A stretch of 64,000 bases of DNA from Epilithonimonas zeae (GTDB lineage: Bacteria; Bacteroidota; Bacteroidia; Flavobacteriales; Weeksellaceae), in the NCBI RefSeq assembly GCF_023278365.1, contig NZ_CP075338.1, forward strand, positions 2,666,001 through 2,730,000. Direction: 5' to 3'. Below the pieces are notes generated by a model. That model did no database searches, had not been told where the DNA came from, and was given only the letters and a program-made list of their open reading frames with translations. Below are positions 35,479-44,246 of this stretch, piece after piece. The first letter of the stretch is position 1, and each line of letters begins with the position of its first letter. Both the position numbers and the translations under genes were made by a program.

Positions 35479-38400
35479 TTAATAACCTTTTTTACCTGTT
35501 AACAATCCTGAATAATCAGCTATTCGACTTTTTCCATCAAAACCAACACCAATCCTTGTATTAGAAATAGTAAAACCCACACCTACTGAACCTTTAGCAC
35601 CTATTGAAAGACCACTTGTTGTTGTATGCCATCTTCCTAAAACTGCTCCATTATTAGGATTGGGATCAAAACTCATAGAATAACCTCCATTTACACCTCC
35701 CACTACTGCTGCTGTACCTCCCATATACCATTCCATACCCACAACACTATTCAAACTTATATCGGAAACATTTCCAGAAAAACGGCTTGTAAAATAATTT
35801 AAATTATATTCGCCACCACCGCCAATAACTCCGCCTAAACTTGCAGTATTAAAAGGATCGACATAAATACCAGCATCTTTACCTCGTAAAATGAATTCTA
35901 TTCCTCCAGACATTCCAAACTCTAACCCTCCGCCAGCAGAGGTACCAAGAGTTATTCCCATTCTGTCAGGCACTAACGATCTTGCAAAATTACTATTCCA
36001 AATACTATCCATAAAACCAGCCGCTTTATCTATCATATCAGACATCCATCCGTTGTCTGTAATATTTACCTTATGTCCATCCAACCCCTGTATGTGACTT
36101 CCTGTTGAATTTCCGGCTGCATTTGTCCAATAAGTATAAGAACCTGTCCCGCCTCCAGAGAGAAAATTATAAAAAGAAGTAAACTGGTCGTGCGGCATTC
36201 CGATTTCTCCGCCTTTAAAACTTCCGTTTCCTGTATTACTCCAAGAACTATAGGATGTTGTGTTGTCCCACATATCCTGTAACCAGTTATTACCACTGCT
36301 CTGGGTATATCGTCCATCTGGGTCAAAGAATGAGATAGGATTGTTCATCACATAGGCATATGGAGAAGTAGAACTATAAGTTTCTGACAATTGATCCATC
36401 CCAAACCATCTTCCAAGGTCTGGCATATACTGTCGCCACCCGTAATCATAGAACCCCGTCTCCTGCAACTCCTTCTGGTTGTACTTGTAGTTCGCATAGT
36501 TCGCAGAAGGGTTGTAGACCGCTGCTGCATCGCCACTATTGATAAAGTTAAGCCCAAAAGGGTAATAGTTGTTCCCGTTCAGGTATTCTGCAGCACCCGT
36601 AGCGGTGTTTTTGGCATAGCTTACCCTTACATTTCCCAGATGGTCTTTGTACTGGTAAATATACCGCTTATTTTCATAATCATAAAAACCTTCGGAAGTG
36701 GGAAAGAAATAAGGCTGGATCACCGCCTGATCTACCGGATCACTCGACAGCTGTTGTTCAGCCAGTGTGAAGGCTTCCCTTTGCCCGGCCGATGATGCAT
36801 CCTTGGCAATTTCTGTGTCCGCTTCCACAGCAGTTTTCAAGGCACCGCTGTACGGCGTAGCATACACAAAGCCATCCAGGTATTCTGTTTTTATGGTTTG
36901 GGAAGACAAGGTAAATACTTTTTTCAGCTTCACACCGTCCGCACGGTAATAGTACTGGGTTTGGGTGGTGTTCTGCTCAATACTTTCCGGCAGGTTCAGA
37001 AAATTGTAAATCATTTCCTGAGTGATCTTCTTATCCGGCATCGTCAGCATATTCCCATTGGGGTCATAGGTATTGGTAAGCCCTCCGCCTGGATAGCCGC
37101 TTTTGTTGGCAGAGGCATCTGTAATGCTTGTGAGCTTGTTACCATCATAAAAGTAAGTAAGGTTATCCACCGCAGAAGGGGTGGTACCTTTCATAGGTTT
37201 CCCGTTTCGTTTCAGGGTGGCGATATTCCCATTGAGGTCATAGGATACTTCCTCATCATAATATTTAAGATAAGGCACTGTATGGCCAGGCTCCTGATAG
37301 CTGGCTTTGGTCAGCCGGTTGTTGCCGTCATAGATATAGCCATATCTTCTGCGGGTATTATCCGCTGAACTGTTCCAGTCCACTTCGGTGATATTCCCAT
37401 TATGGCGGGCAGTGGCAAGGCTGGTGTTGGCAGGGTTGTTATATTTCAGCTCATAGGCAAATAATTTTCCGTTCAGGCTGGCAGGGTCGTTCACCTTGGT
37501 AAGCCATCCCCGGATATTGTAGCTGTAGTCTATGTTTTGCAGGTTGTTGCCCACTTGCTTATTAGTAACCTGCCCCAGCTCATTGTACGTATATTTGGCC
37601 AGCAGTTCTTCCGGATTGTTGTTGACCTGATGGTAATGTTCCTGCAGGTAGTTTCGGTCATTGTAGACAAAGCGCTCCTTCACAAGGATGGGAGTGTTGA
37701 GTGCTGTACGCTGATGACTGGTCTCTACCTTCTTCGTAATCCCTGCCCAATCCAATTCCGTATGAGTAACGGTAGTACCGCCTAAGTGGTTGATCTCCTG
37801 TGCGCCGATGCTTCTTCCCCGCTGGTCATACCAATAGTAGGTCTTGGTCCACTTATCATCGGAGATATTCTTCACATAGGACGCCGTAGGCAGTGTTTTG
37901 GTGCTTTGGCTTGCCAGGTTATCGGAAGAAAGGCTTGTTTCTGTTATGAGCAATGGCTTGGCTGGTGTCCCAGCTGGATACTCATCATAATAGTTGACGG
38001 AAAGAACAGTGCTGATGTCTATAAAATAATTATTACTGTAATAGACTTGTAATCCGTTTCTGGTAAAACCCGTACTGCTATACGATTCTGTAATAACCAT
38101 ATCTGCAATCACATTTTGTATATCTGCTCTCTCCACGTTGGGGTGAAAGCCTGTATAAATCACTCTTCCAAAGCGGTCATACTTAGTCAAGAGCCATTGG
38201 CCGTCTGCATTTATCCTGGCATCCCGGTACAGAATCAGGCGGTCGGCCTTGTCATACACCATTTCTTCTTTACCTTTGCCAGGCAGCTTCTTTTCTATCA
38301 ATCTGCCTTTGGCATCGTAGCGGTAGACGTAGCACAGCTGGTCTTTTGCGGTTTGGTCCAGCGTTCCCAATGCAGAGGCCTTCGGTGGGATGATCATCAC

Positions 38401-39144
38401 CAGCTGCCCATACTGGTTGTAGAGGTAATGGGTATCCAGCTTCTCTGTGCCGTTTTCCTGGCGGGTAACCAGCGTCTGCCCCATAGAGTTTTTGTAAACT
38501 ATGGATACGTTACCGTCCTCATCCGTAGAGACAATCTTGTGAAGCGATCCTTTGGCATAGTTCTGTGTCTGGGTAACAGCCGGCTGAAAGACGCTCTCAT
38601 CATCATCAGAAACGGCTTTGTATTGCTTGATCTCATCCTGCCCGATAAAGAGGTACGCTACTTTTTTGGTCTTGCCAGTGGACATTTGCCAGGCATCGCC
38701 CGGTGCTGCGGTCTCCACAGGGCGGCTAAGCGGCGAATCTTCTGTCCTGACTTCCGCAAACGCATTGGCAATACCATAATAGCTGTTGATGTCCGCTTCG
38801 GATACGGTTTGCATAGCGCCTGACCCGCTGGCTTTGGTAACCGGAAGATATTGTTTCGTCTGTCTGCCTGTCGCAGGATCATAAAAATAACCTGTAACCA
38901 TATCTTGTCCACTATAAGTAGCGCCTATGGCGATGTCCTGCACAGGCCGGCCTAATCCGTCAGTATACTGTACATTCTGCACCTGCTTGGCGCTGTTATT
39001 GGAATTGGGATTAGAGGCATTGTATGTTACTGGCTCCTGATAGGTCCTGTTGTAGGTGTAGGTTCGATTGGGTGTAAAACTTTGAGAATTAAGCTTTCCA
39101 AATACACACAATGTCAAAATTATATAGGTAAAATGTAGTTTCAT
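35479..39144 (-). CDS. DUF6443-type Rhs polymorphic toxin, full length
   Basis: 1221 aa. Signal peptide YIILTLCVFGKLNSQ, then the DUF6443-like start (QYTDGLGRPVQDIAIG) and many YD/Rhs repeats (YNELGQVTNKQVG, YDPNGNMLTMP). The Rhs-associated core runs from about residue 828 (YQYKDHLGNVRVSYAKN) to DPDGR near 944. The variable tip (about 945-1221) is glycine-rich and beta-strand-like (AGGGLEFGMSGGIEFIL, GLSIGAKGSVGVGF) and has no motif I recognise. The Rhs shell probably encloses the tip. The repeat portion is visibly more GC-rich than tip and neighbours. It is third in an apparent four-gene operon. Confidence 0.88.
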   Translation of the reverse strand: MKLHFTYIILTLCVFGKLNSQSFTPNRTYTYNRTYQEPVTYNASNPNSNNSAKQVQNVQYTDGLGRPVQDIAIGATYSGQDMVTGYFYDPATGRQTKQYLPVTKASGSGAMQTVSEADINSYYGIANAFAEVRTEDSPLSRPVETAAPGDAWQMSTGKTKKVAYLFIGQDEIKQYKAVSDDDESVFQPAVTQTQNYAKGSLHKIVSTDEDGNVSIVYKNSMGQTLVTRQENGTEKLDTHYLYNQYGQLVMIIPPKASALGTLDQTAKDQLCYVYRYDAKGRLIEKKLPGKGKEEMVYDKADRLILYRDARINADGQWLLTKYDRFGRVIYTGFHPNVERADIQNVIADMVITESYSSTGFTRNGLQVYYSNNYFIDISTVLSVNYYDEYPAGTPAKPLLITETSLSSDNLASQSTKTLPTASYVKNISDDKWTKTYYWYDQRGRSIGAQEINHLGGTTVTHTELDWAGITKKVETSHQRTALNTPILVKERFVYNDRNYLQEHYHQVNNNPEELLAKYTYNELGQVTNKQVGNNLQNIDYSYNIRGWLTKVNDPASLNGKLFAYELKYNNPANTSLATARHNGNITEVDWNSSADNTRRRYGYIYDGNNRLTKASYQEPGHTVPYLKYYDEEVSYDLNGNIATLKRNGKPMKGTTPSAVDNLTYFYDGNKLTSITDASANKSGYPGGGLTNTYDPNGNMLTMPDKKITQEMIYNFLNLPESIEQNTTQTQYYYRADGVKLKKVFTLSSQTIKTEYLDGFVYATPYSGALKTAVEADTEIAKDASSAGQREAFTLAEQQLSSDPVDQAVIQPYFFPTSEGFYDYENKRYIYQYKDHLGNVRVSYAKNTATGAAEYLNGNNYYPFGLNFINSGDAAAVYNPSANYANYKYNQKELQETGFYDYGWRQYMPDLGRWFGMDQLSETYSSTSPYAYVMNNPISFFDPDGRYTQSSGNNWLQDMWDNTTSYSSWSNTGNGSFKGGEIGMPHDQFTSFYNFLSGGGTGSYTYWTNAAGNSTGSHIQGLDGHKVNITDNGWMSDMIDKAAGFMDSIWNSNFARSLVPDRMGITLGTSAGGGLEFGMSGGIEFILRGKDAGIYVDPFNTASLGGVIGGGGEYNLNYFTSRFSGNVSDISLNSVVGMEWYMGGTAAVVGGVNGGYSMSFDPNPNNGAVLGRWHTTTSGLSIGAKGSVGVGFTISNTRIGVGFDGKSRIADYSGLLTGKKGY

Positions 39145-39155
39145 TTGTGTTGGTT

Positions 39156-42119
39156 TTAGTATGTGTATGGGCTCTGAATGTACTGCAGATACTTATTCTC
39201 TTTGATCACATTATGGTTATTATCTTCCACTCTTATCATTCTGTTCTGGTTGTCATAGAAATAGTATTCTGTAAAGCCGTTGGGCGAGGTCACGCTTTTG
39301 ACTCCTATCAGCGGATCATAAGTGTAAGTAGTGATCAGATAATTTTTGAATTCAGGCTTTTTACGGAAGGTTTCCAGAGCATTTCTCAGCAGCTGTTCAT
39401 TCGTATTGTCCGTACTACTGATGTCTTGATTGGATTTTTGAACAATATCCAATAGGTTTGCATCAGTTTGTCCCATCAAAGCCAAAATGTTATTATATTC
39501 TCCGCCCTCGATTTTAGCAATAGGTTGCGTTCCCCCATAACCCCATATGATAGCTGTGGTCATTCCCGATTTTGATCTGGTCTGCAGAACGTTGCCCATG
39601 TTATCATAGATCTCGTTGGTCTGTACTCCTGTGATCACATTGTTGATCCCGAAGGAGGTAACTGAGGATGGGAAGTAATTGCCTGTCTGGTTGTACTTGG
39701 TTTCAAGCTTGCCAGTCTGGATACCATTCTGTTTCTGGGTCACTTCCAATGGTACGGAAAACATATTAGCTCCCAATAACTTCGTATTGTTCTTTTCTGC
39801 AGCATATTGGTATTCTGTTTCCATCACTGTACCGTCTGCCATGGTTTTCTTTTCTTTCATCAGGTTATTGTTTTCCTGGTTGAAGGTCTTCTCTGAGGAG
39901 TCTGTTTGCGTATTACCCAAAACATCATAGGTGATCATATTGCTATTCGTTTTTTCCAGAAATGATTCCTGAGTATACATCTTAAACGCATCAACCCATC
40001 CGTAATGGCAATGTTCACAAAAAACATCGTATTCATACAATCTTGTAGCATCGTACGTTGGTAGCGTATAGCTGAACGTTATCAACTGTTGTTTATTGTT
40101 ATGAGAATCGTATATTTCCTTTTTATCTAACAACCCCTTTTTGATAATATTAAAGTTTGGAGTTACTTTTTCATATGTGATCGTAGGATGTGGATATGTT
40201 GGAAAATCTTCAGTAGTTTTATAGTAATATTTGGTATAACCTGGTTTATCACTTTCAATAACTTTTATGTTTTTATAGATAATCGCTTCTTTCTGATCAT
40301 CAGGAACAGCTACACCACTGGACACTCCGGCTTCATCGAAACGGCTGTAATCGAAAGTAACAGTTTTCCGAAGATCATATTGTGGATAGTTTAGAATGAA
40401 ATTATTTGCTCTTTCATAATACTTTATTTGTTCAATACGAACACCTGAATTTGAAAGTGTTTTCTCATTAATAAACGGTGGTTCGGTATTTAATTTTTCG
40501 TATAAAAAAAGATATCCCCATCCTCCTGAACCAGTAATTTCAATATTCGCAGTGCCATCATTCGGAACTATAAAATAGCATTCATCACATTGCTTTTCAA
40601 TGTCTGTATTATACCAATGAGTATTAGAATTATTATCTGGTATTGCATTATTTACTCTGTAGGAAAGTTTTGGTGGTGGCATTGGAATACCTCCTTTGTC
40701 AATGGGGCCATCAGGGCCAGGCCAGTCATACACTTCTTCCTTTTGAAAAAGAATGTAAATTCGACTATTGGGTGATTTATTGAGACCAGTAATGGGATAT
40801 TTTTTTGAAATATGAGAGTCGAAGTCAATTTCCTTTACCATTTCTAAATATTGTATTTCAGGATCCGAAAAATCGAATGGACTTTTCATTTTTTCAATAT
40901 ATGAAGGTGCATTTTTATTTATATAATAATCTGTAGAACTTGCCTCAAATGCTTTTAGCTTATTGGCTCCAAATTCATACTCAATCTTTCCTCCACTGGG
41001 TGGATAGATGGCTTTGAGTAGACCGTACATAAGAAAATTAGGGTCTTCATTGGTATAAGCCTGATAAAAAACATCTTTCCAATATATATCGCTGGGACCA
41101 TATTTTCTGGGATATGCAGAGGAATACTCAAATTTTGTTCTCTCTTCAATATTTAAGTTTTTTCCAAGTCTATCTAATCTACTTAAAACTCTAGTATAAA
41201 TATCTTTAGTCGTAAAACCCTTATAATCGTCCCAATAATAATATGAATAGGAAGACGTTACTATATCTAAATTGAAAGCACTGATAATGTTTTCTTTGAT
41301 ATCCTTCAGAACGAAACTTTTAATATAATATCGGTCCTGAAAATCAAAATAGTTCTCACTGTCTCCGTGTTCAATATAGATTTTCCCGTATTTAGTAGTG
41401 ATGTTTGCGGGTAGATATGTCCAGGCATCAACCAGTGTATTATTACTATGTTCTCTATATTTTATGTATTTTGTATTGTTGAACGCAGCTATTTCATTTC
41501 CTATTTGGTTCTCAATTTTTGTAATATAAAATGTATTTCTTATATTAGAACCAATGTTTTCGGTGGCATTACTATAATCATAGTCTAAAAAATAATATTT
41601 GTATCCTTTACTATCTGTTATAGTAAAGGATTTGACCGGGTTTGAATAAGTTGCTTCTCTTTCAAAATCTATTTTAATGTTACTTGGAGTTAATTTTATA
41701 ATTTTAAATGTTAATCCTGTTGATGGTGTCCCAATTTTTTCAAATTTGAAACTTCCCTGCTCCCCGTTAAGGTTATAATAGTAAATGTCGTCAAATGGTC
41801 GATTATAAGGAATGTCATTTTCGTCTGTAGAAGTATTTATAATTTTTCGTGTAATGATAAAGTTACTTCCCGAAATCATCCAGTTCCTCGCAACCTGCCC
41901 GCTATACTCTCCCAAACGATAAGAATTAGGGTTATAACTTATACCAAAATTTAAAGTAAAATCCTTCGTCGCAGGGAGGCTGACCAAAGGATAAGAAATA
42001 TCAGGAACCCCTGTCTGTGGTGCAATTGGTGCGAGAACCGATGCAGCTATAGAATTATCCTGGCTTTTATAAAATATACTTAATAGTAAAATAAATAATA
42101 ATTGTATTTTCTTTCTCAT
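39156..42119 (-). CDS. Large exported Rhs/YD-repeat-like protein (shell partner)
   Basis: 987 aa. Signal peptide LLFILLLSIFYKSQ. The N-terminal domain contains APQTGVPDISYPLVSLPA and LNFGISYNPNSYRLGE, resembling the SpvB/TcB-like starts of toxin-complex B proteins. The C-terminal quarter carries YD-type motifs (NEIYDNMGNVLQTRSK, AIIWGYGGTQPIAKIEG, YYFYDNQNRMIRVEDNNH). It lies 11 bp before the Rhs toxin gene and after the T9SS protein gene. A role as assembly or shell partner is inferred from that order. Confidence 0.65.
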   Translation of the reverse strand: MRKKIQLLFILLLSIFYKSQDNSIAASVLAPIAPQTGVPDISYPLVSLPATKDFTLNFGISYNPNSYRLGEYSGQVARNWMISGSNFIITRKIINTSTDENDIPYNRPFDDIYYYNLNGEQGSFKFEKIGTPSTGLTFKIIKLTPSNIKIDFEREATYSNPVKSFTITDSKGYKYYFLDYDYSNATENIGSNIRNTFYITKIENQIGNEIAAFNNTKYIKYREHSNNTLVDAWTYLPANITTKYGKIYIEHGDSENYFDFQDRYYIKSFVLKDIKENIISAFNLDIVTSSYSYYYWDDYKGFTTKDIYTRVLSRLDRLGKNLNIEERTKFEYSSAYPRKYGPSDIYWKDVFYQAYTNEDPNFLMYGLLKAIYPPSGGKIEYEFGANKLKAFEASSTDYYINKNAPSYIEKMKSPFDFSDPEIQYLEMVKEIDFDSHISKKYPITGLNKSPNSRIYILFQKEEVYDWPGPDGPIDKGGIPMPPPKLSYRVNNAIPDNNSNTHWYNTDIEKQCDECYFIVPNDGTANIEITGSGGWGYLFLYEKLNTEPPFINEKTLSNSGVRIEQIKYYERANNFILNYPQYDLRKTVTFDYSRFDEAGVSSGVAVPDDQKEAIIYKNIKVIESDKPGYTKYYYKTTEDFPTYPHPTITYEKVTPNFNIIKKGLLDKKEIYDSHNNKQQLITFSYTLPTYDATRLYEYDVFCEHCHYGWVDAFKMYTQESFLEKTNSNMITYDVLGNTQTDSSEKTFNQENNNLMKEKKTMADGTVMETEYQYAAEKNNTKLLGANMFSVPLEVTQKQNGIQTGKLETKYNQTGNYFPSSVTSFGINNVITGVQTNEIYDNMGNVLQTRSKSGMTTAIIWGYGGTQPIAKIEGGEYNNILALMGQTDANLLDIVQKSNQDISSTDNTNEQLLRNALETFRKKPEFKNYLITTYTYDPLIGVKSVTSPNGFTEYYFYDNQNRMIRVEDNNHNVIKENKYLQYIQSPYTY

Positions 42120-42129
42120 GACTTATGTT

Positions 42130-43869
42130 TTATTCTTTCACGATTTTAGTAGTTAGCTTTTTGTCTTTCTGCGTTGGGATGTTTGCTTTGATAATGTAGA
42201 CACCCTGCGGTAGTCTACTCATATCAATCTTCGTCACCTTATTCTTCGTTTGTAGCTGTTGGATAACTTTGCCAGCCATATCATAAATAGAGATATCCGC
42301 CGAAAACCCTCCAACAAGATCACTCTCAAACCCTCCAACACCTATCTCAACATAACAGTAGTCCTTCACAGGATTCGGGTAGATCTGGATATCTTTGTTC
42401 TCCATAAGGTTTTCTACATCACTGTCCAACAGTTTCACCACCTTCCAGTTTTCCTTACCCAATTCCTCGGCACTCGTTCCTGCCAAAATATACGAACCAT
42501 CTCTGTTTAGGATGGCACTTGCCAATCGTTCTTCCTTCTTCTTGTCTTTGCCTTCCACATACTTTCGCCAAACCTCTTTACCATTCTTATCGATATACAA
42601 CATCCAGAACGTCTCGTCGTTGCTTTGAACTTTACCCTCAGCCTGTGTAAAACCTCCAATCAAAAAACCTTTCGTTGCTTCCTGATTATTACTTGTTGTT
42701 TCTTTGATGGTGTTTATGGACATCAAAACATCTCTATTTTTGAAGTTATAAGACTGCTGCCACTGTTCATTCCCATCTTCATCCAATGATAGTATCCAAA
42801 GATCTGTTCCTTCCTCCAACTTAGCTCTCTTGTTACCGGATGTTTGTGATCTGCTTTCTCCTCCAATAATGTAACCTGAATCACTTAATGCCATTGTCCG
42901 GATATGGTCATCTTCACTTCCACCGAAATTCTTCTCCCATTGTACAGTGCCATTCTTGTCCAGCTTTACTATCCAATAATCCCCTTCTCCATAATTCCTA
43001 TCTGTCTTGCCATAAAAATTAACATCATAGGATTCTGAATTCTGTTTATCTGAATTCGATTCAGCATTATTGGACTGATTGTTTGAGGAAGATGCAGAAT
43101 TACTGTTTTGTGTTAATGATGTACTCAGATCTTTAGAATTGATTTTAGATTTTGATTGTCCTTCATAAATACCGCTTCTGGAATAGATGCCCATCAACAC
43201 ACCTCCATCTTTTGTAGGAATCACTTTCTCCACCTCATCCAGACCTTTACCGCCCAAAATCATTTGGTTGATCATTTTTCCCGTTTTATCCAGTTTGGTC
43301 ACAAAGACGTCCTTGGATCCGTAACCCTGCTTCGGGTGGTTGGTAGAGCCTGCAACAACAAAACCCTGATCTGCGGTTTGAGTCACACTTCGGGCTTCCT
43401 CACTGTATCTGGTTCCGATGGTTTTTTGCCATTCTTCTTCACCGTTCTCATCAATCTTAATGATCCAGATATCAGAAGAGCCATTAGATTTGTCTGTCTT
43501 ATCCAATGCCTGGGACGAATACGAAGTGCCGGCTAACAAAAAGCCGCCTTCCTGCGTCGAGATAGTAGAGCTGAGATAGTCGTGCTGATTACCTGAAAAG
43601 TATTTTTCCCAAACCTTCTGACCTTGTTGGTCTAGTTTGAGAATATGGTAATCGTAACCTTGATTAGTTGAGGGTTGACCGTTGTTGGTTGATGGATTCT
43701 GGCTCTTCTGGATAGAACTGCCCGAAACCAGGTATTGCCCATCAATCGTAATGGCTAAGCCCGAAAGAAAATCCTGGGTATTGGACTCAATGTTCTTTTG
43801 CCACGAAACTTTTTGTGAAAAAAGCACGGCAGAAGACAACAGCAATAGCGTGGTAGAAATCTTTTTCAT
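42130..43869 (-). CDS. T9SS-sorted repeat protein heading the Rhs operon
   Basis: 579 aa. Signal peptide KISTTLLLLSSAVLFSQ. Repeats of the form GGxLLAGTSYSS...DIWIIKIDENGEEEWQKTIG suggest a beta-propeller-like surface domain. A Ser/Asn-rich spacer is near residues 245-275. The C-terminal T9SS type A sorting domain reads IQIYPNPVKDYCYVEIG then ISIYDMAGKVIQQL, RLPQGVYIIKA and a KIVKE end. It should be exported across the outer membrane and anchored. As first gene of the Rhs unit it may position the effector at the cell surface (inference). Confidence 0.85.
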   Translation of the reverse strand: MKKISTTLLLLSSAVLFSQKVSWQKNIESNTQDFLSGLAITIDGQYLVSGSSIQKSQNPSTNNGQPSTNQGYDYHILKLDQQGQKVWEKYFSGNQHDYLSSTISTQEGGFLLAGTSYSSQALDKTDKSNGSSDIWIIKIDENGEEEWQKTIGTRYSEEARSVTQTADQGFVVAGSTNHPKQGYGSKDVFVTKLDKTGKMINQMILGGKGLDEVEKVIPTKDGGVLMGIYSRSGIYEGQSKSKINSKDLSTSLTQNSNSASSSNNQSNNAESNSDKQNSESYDVNFYGKTDRNYGEGDYWIVKLDKNGTVQWEKNFGGSEDDHIRTMALSDSGYIIGGESRSQTSGNKRAKLEEGTDLWILSLDEDGNEQWQQSYNFKNRDVLMSINTIKETTSNNQEATKGFLIGGFTQAEGKVQSNDETFWMLYIDKNGKEVWRKYVEGKDKKKEERLASAILNRDGSYILAGTSAEELGKENWKVVKLLDSDVENLMENKDIQIYPNPVKDYCYVEIGVGGFESDLVGGFSADISIYDMAGKVIQQLQTKNKVTKIDMSRLPQGVYIIKANIPTQKDKKLTTKIVKE

Positions 43870-43953
43870 ATTTGAGTTTTCTTATTAGTTATGGTTCACG
43901 GTGCAATAATAGCACAGCAATGCGTCAAATCTTGTCGCATTATAATTCTTGCG

Positions 43954-43961
43954 CAAAAATA
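43954..43961 (-). promoter_or_regulatory. Bacteroidota promoter for the Rhs operon
   Basis: TATTTTTG on the minus strand with TTG at 43980-43982, an 18-bp spacing close to the group consensus. It gives a leader of about 80 nt to the ATG at 43869. It is the only promoter motif seen for the four-gene unit. Confidence 0.6.
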
Positions 43962-44060
43962 ATGTTATTTCTTAATCCTCAATTACGGGAAAACCGTAAA
44001 ACACAAACTTTTACAGCATTTTTTCGGAAATAATGCTACCATCGAACCAACATCGAACAA

Positions 44061-44150
44061 AGGATATGGAAGGGATATACAACGGATATAGAATGGTTAT
44101 ACAACTATCGAAGAATGGATATACAAGGGATATACAAAGGATATACAACT
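44061..44150. repeat. Short GGATATACAA repeat cluster
   Basis: At least six imperfect copies of GGATATAC(A/G)A within 90 bp, mostly 11-22 bp apart. It lies in the 1.4-kb gene-free stretch between the Rhs operon promoter and the DUF6266 gene. Confidence 0.7.
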
Positions 44151-44246
44151 ACTCATATTATGTTAAATAAAAATTCGTAAACAACAAAATATCAGTAGAT
44201 TAAAAATAAAAAAACATTCGCAACTTCAAGCACTTAATATTAGAAA

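Noticed and set aside
36391-38823. Long plus-strand open frames opposite the Rhs gene (up to 235 codons)
   Set aside because: They mirror the GC-rich repeat codons of the real gene, have Val/Ile-rich shadow composition, and lack promoters or recognisable motifs.
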